From positions 1 through 64,000 of the forward strand of contig SKCR01029108.1 of assembly GCA_019454045.1 (NCBI GenBank): a stretch of DNA of 64,000 nt, read 5' to 3'. Below the pieces are notes generated by a model. That model was not told where the DNA came from. It did no database searches and saw only the letters and a list, made by a program, of their open reading frames with translations. The translations under genes were made by a program, and so were the position numbers. Below, one piece after another: positions 12,624 through 25,460 of this stretch; the stretch's first letter is position 1, and every line of letters starts with the position of its first letter. This stretch comes from Zanthoxylum bungeanum. Lineage: Eukaryota > Streptophyta > Magnoliopsida > Sapindales > Rutaceae.

Positions 12624-14637
12624 TGTTGGACAGTTATGACCCATAGCGTCACTATTTGTACAGATCATGGTGTTGTTGTATAAATTAACTATGTGACAAA
12701 AGAAATTGCTCTTTTATCATTTGTGAATAGATCACCAAGATGTATAAATGATGAAAGGTCCATATGATTAGTTCCTGGATTGAGATGATATGAGACAGTA
12801 TCAATCCATAAAGGTTTAATCATGAAATATCTCTAGTCGTAGTATTATCGAGATTGGACATCGATAATGCGGAATAGACTAGTATTACACTTGTGCGCGT
12901 TGTGAGGGCATAACGGCATAGTTCTCATATATTTTGGTATAGGATACTCATGCAAGTGTAGTAGGAGGTTGTGTTTTACCGATGGTACGGAAAACAGCTT
13001 CACTCTGGATAGACCCCTCGGAATTCCATTGGTAGTATGATTATGTGTCTATGGAAGTCCGAATCAGGGTAGGTGTATTTGGTTTTAACCTGAGACTTGC
13101 ACCGCTAATACTTGCGACAATCAATATACTTTGGTTTTGGTCGTCCAGGGCTTTAACAGGTTCTGTGTACGCCTCTTCTAGGTATATTGAGAATCGTAGT
13201 GTATTGGGTGTGACGTCGAGATGGAAGTATCACTCCAGTCATAGTGGAGATGATGATCACGTAGGATACGATACTGGTGCTCTTATGTACTGCAGTCATC
13301 GGGATAAAATGACTAGGTCATGTTTATCCGATATAGAGACTAGTTACCAGAGATCCGATATGTGCTTCGTACGGGGCAGACACATTTTCAGCCTCAGACC
13401 TTGCACGTGACATCCGATGTTGGATCGAAATACGCAATACTACGTATACTACACCTGATATAGATCACATATTCCTGTAAGGATATTTCTAGAGAATTGG
13501 GTAGGCATGACTCTTTGCTAGAAGCAAACCTTGTCTTGTAAATTGGTACAAACGTAGTACTAGGTACTTACGTGTTCGGATAGTCCGACGACTGGATTTA
13601 CTGCCAACATATCCGGGGATCTCATGGGTCGCTTCCCGAAGATTCACCGATGACGTATGACTCGCACTTTATTAATCTGGGATTAATTAGATGAGAAAGA
13701 AAATTAATCTGGGATTATTTGTGGAGATATTTTATCTAGGATAAAATATTAATTAAAGAGAGAGAACGATTAATTTGGAATTAATCGATAAAATAATATA
13801 TTCGGTATATTATACGAAATTTGATTTCGACGCGGAATTAAAATTAGATTTTAATTCGGGCGAACGAGTTAATTTAGAATTAATTCGTTAGCGACGTGAA
13901 TAGTGATTTTGCTAGGCATAATTATTTAATTACGTCGCAATGGAAAATTCGTTAGTTTGGAATTAGCGAACCCGAGCCCGGGAGTATTTGCGGGTGCACT
14001 CGCATTGCGAATTTAAGTGCGGCCCACAAGTCACATCTAGCGTCAAATCACTTGTCACTTTGAGTGATGTGATGTCTAGTCAGATTTGATATGAAAAGTT
14101 GTTGTGAGTGGTTGGAAGTCATTAATTCCAACTTTTGGCTCCAAATTTTTTGGTTGACTTTTTGAAAGCCTAATACCAAAATTTTGAAAAACTTTTGGAT
14201 AAGTTTTATTTTAGGTTTTGGAAACCAAAATACCAACTTGACTCTCTCTCTCTTTTCTCCCTTTTGCTCACGGCCTAGGACCTTTTCTTCTCCTTTTTCT
14301 GTCAAAAAACCGAGAATGAAGAAGAAGTGCAAGGGTGATTTTTGTGGAAAAATTTTCCAAGTGCTAGCACACATTCGGGGTCTTGCGAAGGTGATAGGGA
14401 ACCGCACTTGTGAGCTTGGAATCACAACACAAATCTTGGAGCTTGATGGAGGTGATGACCAAAAATTTGGAGGTCAAATTTCTGCCCACTGCCGAGAGCT
14501 TCATCACCATTGAGGAAAAGTTTTGTTCTTCGTCGCATCACTCAACCGCTCAATGTAAGTATTCCGTAACTTCTTTGATGTATTCACATGTGTTTCTATA
14601 CTTAAAATGATCATTGGGACCTTAGAGAAACCCAGCA
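12624..14637 (+). repeat. Solo LTR, family 1, plus orientation
   Basis: It starts TGTTGGACAGTTATGACC and ends AGAAACCCAGCA. It is flanked by a perfect TCCTC duplication (12619-12623, 14638-14642). The sequence is the reverse complement of the Cop1 LTR. The host copia frame resumes on both sides, and Cop2 shows the empty site near 53,435. It carries the recurring LTR frame (13045-13410, ATG at 13051), which is the longest copy in the window. Confidence 0.93.
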
Positions 14638-14642
14638 TCCTC

Positions 14643-15477
14643 TACATTAAAGACATATCTATATGTTTCCAAAACATAGTGACCGTTAGATAAAGGACAT
14701 TCACATTTCAAATTTTTATCCTTATCATATAAACATAAAGTTCCATCCTTAATGATTATTTTATATCCCTCTTTTTCTAATATTAACAATTATATTATTT
14801 ATCTGATAAGAGATGGTATATAGTAATAGTCAAGTAAATCTAATTTACATCTATTAAGGAGATCTAGAATAACCGTTCATATGGCCTTGACATCCAATGT
14901 CTCGCCATTGCAACCTCTAAGCTGGATTTCCTCTTTGTTCAACCTTCTTTTAACCCTAATGACCTGTATGGAGTTGTAACTATGAGTAGGACTACCGGTA
15001 TCTAACACATATTAGTTATTTGCATCTAAGGCTAATGAGATATCAATAATAGGAAAAATACAAAACGTACCTGATGGTCCAGCCTTTCTTTTCAGTTCTG
15101 GACTGTCCTTCTTCCAGTGTCCAAAATTCTTATGGTGTAGACATTGATCACGAGCTACTTGCAGTCTTAAAAATTTGCGCTTCTTAGAGTTCTTCTTTGA
15201 AATTTTCTTCTTTACCATTTTGATTTTCTTTGACTTCTTAGAAGTCTTTGAAGAGCTTGCTCCACCATTGAGATACAAAATAGGAATGCCCTTCTTCAAG
15301 TCATGCTCCACCGTGTGTAACATGCTATGAAGTTCTTCATAGCTAGCTTGCATCGAATGCATGCGAAAGTTTAACACAAAGCCAGCATAAGTTCCACGCA
15401 AAAAAGACAGAATCAAAGTACGGCCTAACCGTTCATCAATCACAATGCCTTGTCGTTCTAGATTTCAGATCTGGTCG
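14643..15477 (-). pseudogene. CopA gag C-terminus and protease remnant
   Basis: The minus-strand frame 15443-15012 encodes the distal gag: a VLNFRMHSMQASYEELHSML block, then a very Lys/Ser-rich basic stretch, then a zinc knuckle remnant reading CLHHKNFGHWKKDS. Two of its cysteines are lost (C to H and C to S). A FPIIDISLALDAN block follows, which in Cop2 leads directly into the protease. About 14,643-15,000 corresponds to the protease-to-integrase spacer and has stops. The gag start lies across the next LTR at 17690-18106. Confidence 0.85.
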
Positions 15478-17684
15478 TGTTGGATAATTATGACCCATAG
15501 CATCACTATTTGTACAGAACATGGTGTTATTGTACAAATTAACTATGTGACAAAGGAAATTTCTCTTTTATCATTTGTAATTGGATTACCTCGATATATA
15601 AATGATAAAATTCCTTATGATTAGTTCCGGATTAATAAGATATAAGACAGTATTAATCCACAAAGGTTTAATCATTATATATCCCTAGTCGTAGTATTAT
15701 CGAGACTGGACATCGATAATGCGGAATAGGCTAGTATTACACTTATGCGTGTTATGGAAGTGTAACAGCATGGTTCTCATATATTTGGGTATTGGATACT
15801 CATGCAAGTGTAATAGGAGGTTCTGTTTACCGATGGTATGGAAACAGTTCCGCTCTGGATAGACCCCTCAGAATCCCATTGGTAGTATGACTATGTGTCT
15901 ATGGGAATCCGAATCACGGTAGGTGTATTTGGTCTTAACTTGAGACTTGCATCGCTAATACTTGCGATAATCAGTATACTTTGGTTTTGGTCATTTAGGG
16001 ATTTAACAGGTTCTGTGTACGCCTCTTCTGAGTATACTGAGAATCATAGTGTATTGGGTGTGATGTCAAGATGGAAGTATCACTTCAGTCATATGGAGAT
16101 GATGATCACGCATGGATACAGAACTGGTACTCTAAGTGTTATAGCCATCGGGGAAGTATGACTAGGTCATGACTTTCCGATCATAAAGAGACTAGTTGCT
16201 AGTGATCCGATATATGCTTCGTACGGGGCAGACACAACTCCAGCCCCAGGCCTAGCATGTGACATTCGATACTGGATCGTAATGCACAATACTACGTATA
16301 CTATGTCTGACAAAGTCATGTATTCCGTAGAAGAATATTTCTGGAGAATTGGGTAGGCACGGTGCTTTGCCAGAAGCCAACCATGTCTTGTAAATTGATA
16401 AGAATGTGGTACCGGGTACGCACGTATTCGGATAGTCCTATAACCGTATTTACTACCAATATATCCAGGGATCTCTTGGGTCGCATCCCAAAGATTCACC
16501 GATGATATTTGACTCGAACATAATTAATCTGGGATTAATTATGAGAGAGAAAATTAATCTGGGATAAATTATCAAGAGAGAAAATTAATCTGGGATTAAT
16601 TACGGCAAGAATTAATCTGGAAAATAATTATCAGAGAAAGAATTAATCTGGGATTAATTGCGTCGAGAATTTATCTGGGATTAAATTCATCGAGAAGAGA
16701 GAACGCGATTAATTTGGAATTAATCGGCAAAATAAATTTAATGGTTAAATTAGATTTTACTATTTAATTTATTTAATTGGGCTAAAATAATGTATTAGAT
16801 ATATTAAATGAAATCAAATTTCAACGCGGAATTAAATTGGATTTTAATTCTAGTGAACGAATTAATTTGGAATTATTTCGTAAGCGACTTTAATAATAAT
16901 TTTGCGAGACATAATTATTTAATTAAATTAGATTTAATTACGTCGCAACAGAAAATTCGTTTAATCGGATTAAACGAACCCGATCCCAAAGTGTGTTGTG
17001 TAAGCCAACTAGATTTGAAATTAAATGGGTGGGACCCATAACTTACATCAATTGTCAACAATTGATATAAGTGGTTGGCAATGAAATAAATTGGATTTGA
17101 TATAAAACACAACTCATGAATTTTAAAAGTGATTTTCATTTTTTCTCTCTCCCTGGCATTTGGCCGAATGGCATTTTTGGCCATTTCTAAGCCAAAATGG
17201 CTTTTGTCTCTTTTTCAATTGGCCGACGGAAAGCAAAAGAAAATGGCCATTAAATTTTCTAATTTGAAAAGGCAATTATAAATTGCTTTCTGACCTGCGC
17301 AAATGGACACTGAATTGCCTTTCTCTTTTTGGCCGAAACAAAAGCAACTTTTTGCTTTTTCATTTTAGGCGTGAAGAATTTGACTTCTTCTCTAAATGAA
17401 GCTTGGCGGAATGGCCTCTTCACTGCAATGGCCGATTCATTTCCTCTCTTCTGGCTGAATTGTTACTTCTCTTGGAGAGAAAAATTTTACCCTTTTGTTC
17501 TTGCTAGCACATAATGGGAGTCAAATGAAGGTGATAGGGATACTCACCCATGAGCTTGGAAGCTTCAACATACATGGAAGTTTTGAACTCAACCGATCAA
17601 TGTAAGTCTTCCGCAACTTATTTTTGATTTTATTCACACACGAATCATGCTTAGAGATCCCGTGGCATGTCTAGGACACTTACA
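15478..17684 (+). repeat. Solo LTR, family 1, with expanded internal minisatellite
   Basis: It begins TGTTGGATAATTATGACC and ends CTAGGACACTTACA. The flanks GGTCG (15473-15477) and AGTCG (17685-17689) form a 5-bp duplication with one mismatch. It is about 200 bp longer than the other copies, mainly because of a repeat expansion at 16515-16725. The 3' third (about 17,100-17,500, rich in GGCC and GCCGAA) is more diverged than the rest. Confidence 0.85.
16515..16725 (+). repeat. Minisatellite inside a family-1 LTR
   Basis: About six to seven copies of a unit of roughly 30 bp containing AATTAATCTGGGATTAATT, separated by AGAGAGAAA-like spacers. Other family-1 LTRs have only two or three such units at the same place (for example 13670-13745 and 63215-63270), so this copy has expanded. 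Confidence 0.85.
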
Positions 17685-17689
17685 AGTCG

Positions 17690-18106
17690 ATCATGTTCAA
17701 AACATGAATGCTGACAGCTCCTTCATTCTTAAGTTCAGCACTGAACAATTCCTTAGACCTCCGATATATTTCGATTTCTTAATTTACCTCAAACAACTCC
17801 TTGAGTGTTCTCATAATGCTCCAAGTATCTGGTACCTCTATGTACTATCTGAGCAAATCTGGAACCATCGATCTTAAAATGTAGGATTTCACCCTAAGGT
17901 TGTCATCCTTCCATTTTTCAAAAGTTTCTCGCTCTTTAAGATTGGAGTCAGGATCAATTTCAACAAGTAGTGGATTGATAATTGCATGGGGTCAACTTTT
18001 AAAACTCCAAGACAAAGCGGATGTTCATTTCCCATTCGAAATAGTTCTCGGCTCCTTTCAGTTTATTGGAATCCAAAAGTCGAGTTAATGTATTTGCGGC
18101 AGCCAT
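17690..18106 (-). pseudogene. CopA gag N-terminal part
   Basis: The minus-strand ATG at 18106 opens MAAANTLTRLLDSNKL-like gag sequence matching the gag starts of Cop2 (ATG at 54690) and Cop3 (ATG at 61592). Further on it reads NYFEWE-like and NPLL-like blocks and a LKELFE-type segment, with stops and shifts. It is cut by the solo LTR whose target duplication ends at 17689. The start is chosen by matching the three related elements. Confidence 0.75.
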
Positions 18107-18855
18107 CTACAAGACAACAATTAAACACTAGCTTAATATTTTTCATTTAAAAATAAAAAATACTAATTGATTATGGAATTTTAAATCTATTAGTGACATC
18201 CCACTACTTTACATAATTCTGGAATCTCCCTTAACGGAAAATAGAAATTTGACTATCAAAAATTCATAGCGGGAAGTGGATCCCATGACATTTACTCCAG
18301 CCTCGCAATAATGACGGTCTTGGCCTTTATAAATTCATTAGTTAGACCTCCAAGGTCGATCACATTCATATGACTCCTAGTTTGGTCCTGAACTATTTCT
18401 TATCCTCGCAATAATGACAATATTATATTAAGACGTATTCTAGGTGTACACTTGTCAATGTGCACTAACGTGCTTCGTATGTACACCCTCACAATAATGA
18501 CGGTATTGGGTGACTGTGTTAACTCATCACGCTATATCTAAAGTTTTACTGGAGGAGCCTACGTTCTGAGCACTTATACCCTCACAATAATGACGGTCTT
18601 GGGCATAAATAGTAAGAACTCATTCATCTTCGTATTGACAAGACAGACCTTCCAATAATACTCTAATATTAATAATATTTATTACTTAAAAGTAATCACC
18701 TAATCATGATAGATCTATAACAATCAAGCCATTAACATGATTTGGTCAAAATTAAAATTTTAATTTAAAACATGCAATGCATATCCAATATGACTTATGC
18801 ATAATTAAATTACAGTGACATAGATTCAAAAACATGTGTTGTGTGGTAAAGACCT
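18107..18855 (-). repeat. CopA leader with four spaced repeat motifs
   Basis: On the plus strand the order from gag outward is ATCCCACTA (18198), then GTGGATCCC (18276). Four copies of CCTCRCAATAATGACGGTNTTGG follow, starting at 18301, 18414, 18487 and 18579 (spacings 113, 73 and 92). The third copy contains CAATA-ATGACGG-TATTG, a perfect 5-bp stem with a 7-base loop (18492-18508). The region is non-coding and is followed by AT-rich sequence up to the primer site. Confidence 0.8.
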
Positions 18856-18867
18856 GCGCTGATACCA
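18856..18867 (-). other. Primer-binding site of CopA
   Basis: The minus strand reads TGGTATCAGCGC, one base different from the usual TGGTATCAGAGC, three bases inside the 5' LTR boundary at 18871. Confidence 0.85.
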
Positions 18868-18870
18868 TTC

Positions 18871-21360
18871 TGTTGGGGTGGATGTGGAACCCCTAGGGTC
18901 GGATCGGAGCCCCACGTAATGAAAATAAGTCTAACATATGGAAATAAAGCATGAGTGTAATTTTAAATAATATAATAAAATACTATATAATAAAATCAGG
19001 GCTGAATAGGAGTCCGGAAACTCCATAACGAGAGGAAATAAAATTGAGTGCGCCCACTGAGCACTGAAATAATTTTTTTTTATTTGATTTGTTTCTTTAG
19101 CTTTTGCCTTCAGCTCTCTAGAAATAGATAGCCGAAGGAATTAGAGTTTTTAACCCTAATTGCTTCTAACCTTCCTTAAACACTTTCAAAATACTCAAAA
19201 TTAATTTTAACATCAAAACCAACATCAACACATATTATAGAACAAAAATCAAGTTTTTCAAAATATCAAAAATTTCTACAAAACATAAATTTATTCTAAA
19301 TACGCACTTGCGTAAATTTTGAATCAAAAATATAAACCAAATTAAAATCCCACAATGAAGTGACTCGGGAACAATTATAGGTCACTCAAAGGTAGTCAAG
19401 TGATTCTAGAATGGTAGCCTTAGCTCCAAGCTATTATCTAGAGTTTCAAACGCTAATTTTATGTCTTTGTCTAACATTAACATTTTGACCCAATTACAAG
19501 CATATTGTGTTTATACTTCCAAATCATCCTAACACAATTAATTAGCCTAATTTCAACATTACGTATCTAATACATAATTCATCACTATATGTCTCACTAA
19601 TGAAAAAACTAACTAAAGAAAAACATAGCTTTTGGAGAAGATCAAACTTACCTAGAAAGGTTGATTCAAAGATCCAATCTGCTTCTCCTTGTTGAAATAT
19701 TGTGGAGAAAATCCAAAGTTACCAAGCTTGACTCCAAGATCCAATCTTGATTCCAATGCCAGCAAACTTCACTCCAAGATCCAATCTTGATTTCTCTTAA
19801 TTGAAATGTTGTAGAGATCTCACAAAGCTTCTCTAAACACTTCTCTAACTTAGGCTAATTTCTCTAATTCTTGCTTGTATTTAGCTTTCTCAAGCTTGAT
19901 TAAAACCTTTGCTCAAGCTTGCTATTTATAGCAAAACTTAGGTAGTTTTTAATTAATAAAAGTTTTAATCAACTTTTATATGGACTTAATCTAATTTGTC
20001 CAAATATGTATAATTATGTGTGACTAATCACCTTTCTCTACCACTTTGATTTCATCCAATTAAATCAAGAAAAAATTTAATTAATGGATTAATTACATGT
20101 CTTCCACTTTGATTTAATCCAATTAAATCAAGCTGAAAATACCTATAATTACATACTTGCAATTACCATAATATCCTCAAATGGTAGAGATAATTATGAA
20201 ATTATGATAAAGCCCTTGTGTAAATATTAAATTAATCCAATTAATCTAATTAGGTCAAAGTAAATAATAAATATTATCCAATAATACTTGATTATCTTAG
20301 TTGATAATTATGAAATCGAATATTATCTATTATCAAAAATAATCGGCTACACAAGTGTTTAATGAGTACACTTCATATTGTGGGACTCTCTAAGTCCAGA
20401 CACGTTCGTCATATAAACCTCGCTAGTATGTACGCAATTCGGCCACTTACGAATTCATGAAGAACACGAACGACCTTTCTGAACTATACAAGTCAATATC
20501 ATCACAAATGTTTATTAATCCCTCTGTCATAGACTATCCGAGTTGTGCTTAGGAAACACATAATACACCTTCAAGTTTTTGAGGCGCACATCTCATATCG
20601 ACATGTCCACGATTCTTTACAACTGATGCGATCCACCCTAGGTGATCGGCTTTGGCCAAAGTCTTAAGAATCGTGACTTACTCGCATGGATACCTAAACC
20701 CCTTATGGTACACATACGGGCCGACGGATCCTATCTTGCTTCGCACTTGATTACTGAGTGCATCGGTCCACACCCAATGAACATCTAGAGGCCAGACCAT
20801 GAAAGGTTTCTGACATACACGACATTAAAGTTTGTAGGATCTCACACAAAATCAATGTTATCCTATATTCAAAGGATTACATGTGCTACTCGACTCAATG
20901 AGATTCCTATTGACGGTGGTGTGTACTTCCAACTATTAGGAATTACCAGTGAGTCGTTCAGTATTCGATCCAACCAATACTCACACGTCTATACGAGCTT
21001 CCAAAGCTCATGGTACATCGGGTTAAACCATTGGAACTTCAATTCCAATATACGATATGTGTTAGTCTTATAGGTTATAGGAATTCGACCATATTCCAAA
21101 ACCAACGACTAGAAATATATATACTTTAAGAATAGTTTATAATAGTAATAATATGTCAATGTCAGACCACCTAGTGTCTAGTATTACTACATGACTATTC
21201 TAAGGTCGATGTTATTCTTAACATATTTATACATCAATCTAATATGCATAATGTCATTACTATTAATAAGGTTTGAAATGAAAATCTAGTTATTTTATCA
21301 ATAAATAATAAAATACACATCACATTATTCGGATTGGCGCTCTAAGCACCAACTCCAATA
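18871..21360 (-). repeat. 5' LTR of CopA (family B, full length)
   Basis: It begins TGTTGGGGTGGATGTGG and ends CTAAGCACCAACTCCAATA; the terminal CA has become TA. It is about 2.49 kb, roughly 600 bp longer than the family-B LTR of Cop2 without its insertion. Most of the difference is sequence at about 18,905-19,405 that is missing from the Cop2 copies. GypF coding sequence starts immediately at 21361. Confidence 0.88.
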
Positions 21361-22600
21361 ATATCTTCTCAGTATCTCTGCATTCCAGAGCTTCTTGGGT
21401 AGGGTACCATCCAGCTGCTCTAATAGATAGGCACCCGACCTGATGACCTCGACTACTTTATACGGTCCCACCCATTTGGCACCCAAATAACCCTACTCGG
21501 GCATTCTCGTATCTAAAGTAACTCGTCTCAGGACCAATTCTTCGGGGAGGAAAGATCTTACCCGAACCTTCTTGTGGTAGAAATGTGTCATCCTTTACTG
21601 ATACACTGTCATTTTGATTGTCGACCTCTTTTTTTTCTCTTCTATCAAATCAAGGTGGTGCTTGATAAGTTCTTCATTCTGCCTTTCTTCAAAATACCGT
21701 ACCCGATGGGTCATTGCCCCAAACTCTACCGGGATGACCGCTTCATATCTATAAGCCAGAGAGAAAGGATTTCCCCCATGGAGTCCTTGTAGGACCCACA
21801 GACCTTTATCGGACCCGAGCCTTGCTTTCAAGTTACTCTTGATGGTTTTATTTGTGGCTTCCACTTACCCAATGGACTTCGGATGAGCAGGCGAGGCGAA
21901 CCTCAGTGCAATCTGGAGATCCTTACAAAACTTCATGAAGCCTTTACTGTCGAACTGTTTTCCATTGTCCGTGATGATGGCATAGGGGATCCCGAACCGG
22001 CATGAAATATTCTTCCTGACAAAATATGTTGCCTTCTTCTCAATTATCGTGGACAACGGTTCAGCTTCTACCCACTTGGTGAAGTAAGAGATTGTAACAA
22101 TGGCAAACTTGGCTTGACCCCGACCCGGGGGCATCAGCTCACTGATATCTATACCCTACTGGGGAAACAGCCAAGGACTTGATAATATGATTAGCTGCTC
22201 GGGGGCTGTTGAGGTATGTTAGCATTCCTCTGACATCCATCACATGCCCGGGCAACCCTAGCCCCGTCCTGGTGCATCGTTGGCCAGAAGAAACCTTTTT
22301 TTAAAGCCTTATGAGTGATTGACCAACCTCCACCATGGCTTTCATATATTCCCTCACGAATTTCTCTAAGTACATAATCTGCCTCCTCGAGTCCCAAAAA
22401 CCATAAGTACGACATCGTGTACCCTCTACGATAAATGATTCCGTCTATCAAATAAAATCTTGCACTCCAATATTTCAGTTTCTTTGCCTCTTTCTTCTCT
22501 TCGGGCGCATCCCCGGTCTCCAAGTTTTTCTTGATTGGATCCATTCAAGATGCCTCTCTTTCGGCATCTACCTCCATTACATCTAGCATCCCAACACTTC
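21361..22600 (-). pseudogene. GypF integrase
   Basis: Three broken frames read on the minus strand. 22544-22191 carries the zinc-binding region: ESHGGGWSITHKALKKGFFW, then CDGCQRNA, where the first His contact is not clear. 22134-21865 carries the core, with VTISYFTKWVEAEPL and ITDNGKQF (second catalytic Asp), ending near ASPAHPKSIG. 21864-21595 begins with the MEATNKTIKS block, which holds the Glu equivalent. A frame break sits between the last two, next to the catalytic Glu. About 21,361-21,590 matches the C-terminal end of gypsy pol (GAYLLEQLDG.., LWNAEILRRY-like), where CopA inserted. Confidence 0.85.
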
Positions 22601-22640
22601 TTGATTGCAAGCACTCTAACGGAATGGTCCGAGGAATTTT

Positions 22641-23184
22641 TTACTTGATGGATGATACAAGCCGAGCAAACAAGTCTGACTGCTGGTTGTTCTCCCATTT
22701 GACTTGCTCGAATGCCACATTCCTCGTTCCTTCAGCTAGCTTCATCACATCGGCTTGATAGGAAATCATGTTTGGCTCATTTGTTTGGAATTCACCATTC
22801 AGTTGCTTAACGACCAACTGAGAATCGCTTTTCACCACTATATCTCTGCCTCCAACTGCCATGCAAAGTCTCAATCCTACTAGAATGGCCTCATATTCTG
22901 CCTCATTATTCATAGCTTCAAAGCAGAATCTCAGGGCGTAGCTTCACTCCTCTCATTCGCTAATTATGAGGATAATCTAGGCCCCAAAACCTTGTGTGTT
23001 GACCGACTCATCAACAAACAGCTCCCATTTAGCTTCCTCCACTGCCATAACCAGAGGCCCAATGAATTCTACAACAAATCGGCCAGTGTTTACCCCTTTA
23101 TTGACACCCTAGTTAGGTAGGATATGTCATACTCACTTAGCTCTACGGACCATTTCACTAAACGACCCAAGACCGCAAGCTTGT
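22641..23184 (-). pseudogene. GypF RNase H end and second RNase H
   Basis: At 23184-23090 the minus strand reads KLAVLGRLVKWSVELSEYDI, the end of the first RNase H/connection region of gypsy RT. At 22913-22641 it reads NNEAEYEAILVGLRLC and VVKSDSQLVVKQLNGEFQ, the core of the additional (archaeal-type) RNase H found in Tat/Ogre elements. The sequence between has stops. The first RNase H is cut at 23184 by GypD and continues at 42372. Confidence 0.85.
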
Positions 23185-25324
23185 TGTAGACAACAGAAAT
23201 CGGCGACGCTGTTCTAGGCTCGCGGCCTAGTTGGGAGTACGGAGTAGCCCACGGGGGAACTAAACCGGAGAAATAACATGGAGTCGCCACCCGGTCTGAA
23301 CCGGGAAAATGATTTAAGGCCGCACTCACCCCTCGCAAGGGAAGACCTCAAACCGTTGGGTTCGGAATGGTCCCTTACTTATGCCACTTGTAATGAAAAG
23401 ATTTGTGCAATAACTTAACCGAGTCTACGCAACATATTCAAGAATAACATATACATAGTTTGCATTCAAGAGAATAAACCCTATGTCTAAGTTTGCATGC
23501 TTTGAAAGTAAGTCATTATAACGGCAAGCATACAATATCACACAATGAGCATATTGAACCATTCAATACAAAAATAAACAAATAATCATTTAAGCACAAA
23601 CGTAAACTAAAATCCTAATGCGAAAGCAAAGAACTAAATCATGCATAAAGAAATAACATAATCATACTTAAAATAAATAACGCACTAGACTAAATCATGC
23701 TTAAATAATAAATAACATACTAGCAACCTAATCATGCTAAATAATCTACTAGACTAAATCATGCTCGAATACAAGGTTGGATGAAACGAAATACGTGTGT
23801 CTCTCAAGTGGTACGTGGCATTGTATCCTGAGTACAAACCGCACTACCGTCCTTTCAGATTCGGCTACGGAATTTACGTCCGGGTTTCCATCCGATTTAC
23901 CGCAAGAGAGAACACATATTCCGTTCATCCGAAAATCACATCATGCACCAATCCACAATACTCATATGAAATAAAGTACTAAAATAAATAAAAAATAAAG
24001 GATAATAAATAAAGAAGGTGCCCTCAGGTCTAACCTCTTTTATCATCTATCGAAAGTGCGGTACGCGGTTGTCGGAAGGGTTGATGCTCCGCAACTCCTC
24101 TGGTTCATTGGTTCAATGTTTTCCTTCGTTGTTTCGCTGTTTGGGCTGCTATTTTTACTCTGTTTTGCTGTTGTTTTGCTGCTATTTTTTAGTCATTATT
24201 TTTGCTATATTAAGGGACTGTTTTTACAGTTATTTAAGGGTTTGGGGCTGAATTTTCTGGTGTAGTTTTGCTGCGAATTTTGGACAGTTTTACTGCAGTT
24301 TCTAGGTAGTTTTCAGTGGTGTTTTGCGGTAGTTTCTAGGGATATTTGCGGCGGTTAAAAGATATAGTTCAGAGGAAGTTTTTGTGGGGATAAAAGGTGC
24401 AGTGCAGAGGGCGATGAGCAGTACAGTTTTGGCATGAATATAGGGCTGTTTCTGGGCAGAATTTGGGACTGTTTTTTGCGTGAATAAGTGGCTGATTTCT
24501 GGGCAGTTTATGCGTGGATGGATAGGTTATTTTTGGGTAGTTTATGCGTGAATGGATGAGTGATTTTTGGGTATGTTTTCAAGGTCTTTGCTTGGGCAGT
24601 GAAGGGTGGTTTTTGGGTATAGTTTCACGGTAATGAAGGGTGGTTCCTTGGGCGTGAGTGCTTAGGGAGGTGAGGGGGGCGTGAATGCTAAGGTTTTCTT
24701 CTTTGTGTTTTTGTGAGAATGAGCTAGGGTCTCTAAGGTTGAGTTTAATGTTTCTTTTTATAGGCAAAGGGTTGGGGTTTACCTTGTTTGAAAAGGGAAA
24801 GGATTTGTGTAATTATGAGAGATTTTAAATTAGTGTGTGATAAGGAAAGATCTTTTAATTAGGGAAGTGATTTGATTTTTATTTGATTTCTTCTCTTTTA
24901 GTTAGGGATATGATTTGGTTTTGATTAGGAAAGGGATCCATGGGATTTCTTTAATTTAGGAAGGGGATTTGGCTTGATTTATGCATGTGTTTAATGTGTG
25001 ATTTTTGTTAATTTGGAATGTGAATGGGCGTGACTTAGAGTGGCTTGGGCGTGAGTTTGGTCCATTTTGGTGGGCTTGGGTGTTTGATTTGGTGATGTGT
25101 GGGCTTGGTGTGTGGTTTGTGGGGGTTTGGGCTAAGGGTGTGTTTTAAAACGGAGGTCCAATAAGCAAACCCGAAGCATAAACAAACGAATTAATTCCAA
25201 CATTTTGTCAATTCTTGACTCTTCTCTTCCGACGTCCGTTTCCCGCGGCTTCATCAATTAAAGAGGTAGTGTCTCCATGTGAGACTCATCATCGGGACTT
25301 ATATGCAAAAATGCAGTGCCTACA
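23185..25324 (-). repeat. 3' LTR of GypD
   Basis: It matches 40274-42371 throughout, with scattered substitutions and small indels. It includes a GT-rich stretch (about 24,110-24,790) with degenerate GGGCAGTTTATGCGTGGATGG-like repeats. The open frames at 23777-23974 and 24018-24265 are antisense to the element. Confidence 0.9.
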
Positions 25325-25460
25325 GTCGCCCTCACTTTGATGGGACTTGTGCAGTGTGTGATAATGACAATCCTATCAAAGTTATGCAATGAATTTTTAC
25401 TTACCTGGCTCACCAGCTACCACCTGACTTGCCTGCTACTTCGAACTGAATGATTTGATG
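25325..25460 (-). other. GypD segment next to 3' LTR, with purine tract
   Basis: Just inside the LTR the minus strand reads AAAGTGAGGGCGAC, a purine-rich tract in the expected position for the plus-strand primer. The rest is short spacer before the minisatellite. Confidence 0.6.

Larger units (their letters stand above)
9486..21360 (-). mobile_element. CopA: Ty1/copia element, family-B LTR, heavily interrupted; 3' part outside window
   Basis: The fragments 9486-9683, 12054-12623, 14643-15477 and 17690-18870, plus the LTR 18871-21360, form one minus-strand copia element once the insertions are set aside. The pieces are collinear with Cop2 (about 52,700-55,200) and join without loss apart from the target duplications. 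From right to left they give 5' LTR, primer site, leader, gag, protease and integrase. RT, RNase H and the 3' LTR should lie left of Cop1, beyond the window. CopA is inserted near the C-terminal coding end of the GypF integrase. Confidence 0.85.

Noticed and set aside
23777..23982. Open frame conserved at 40866-41071, possibly a gene
   Set aside because: Both lie in the two LTRs of GypD, antisense to the element; conservation follows from LTR identity.
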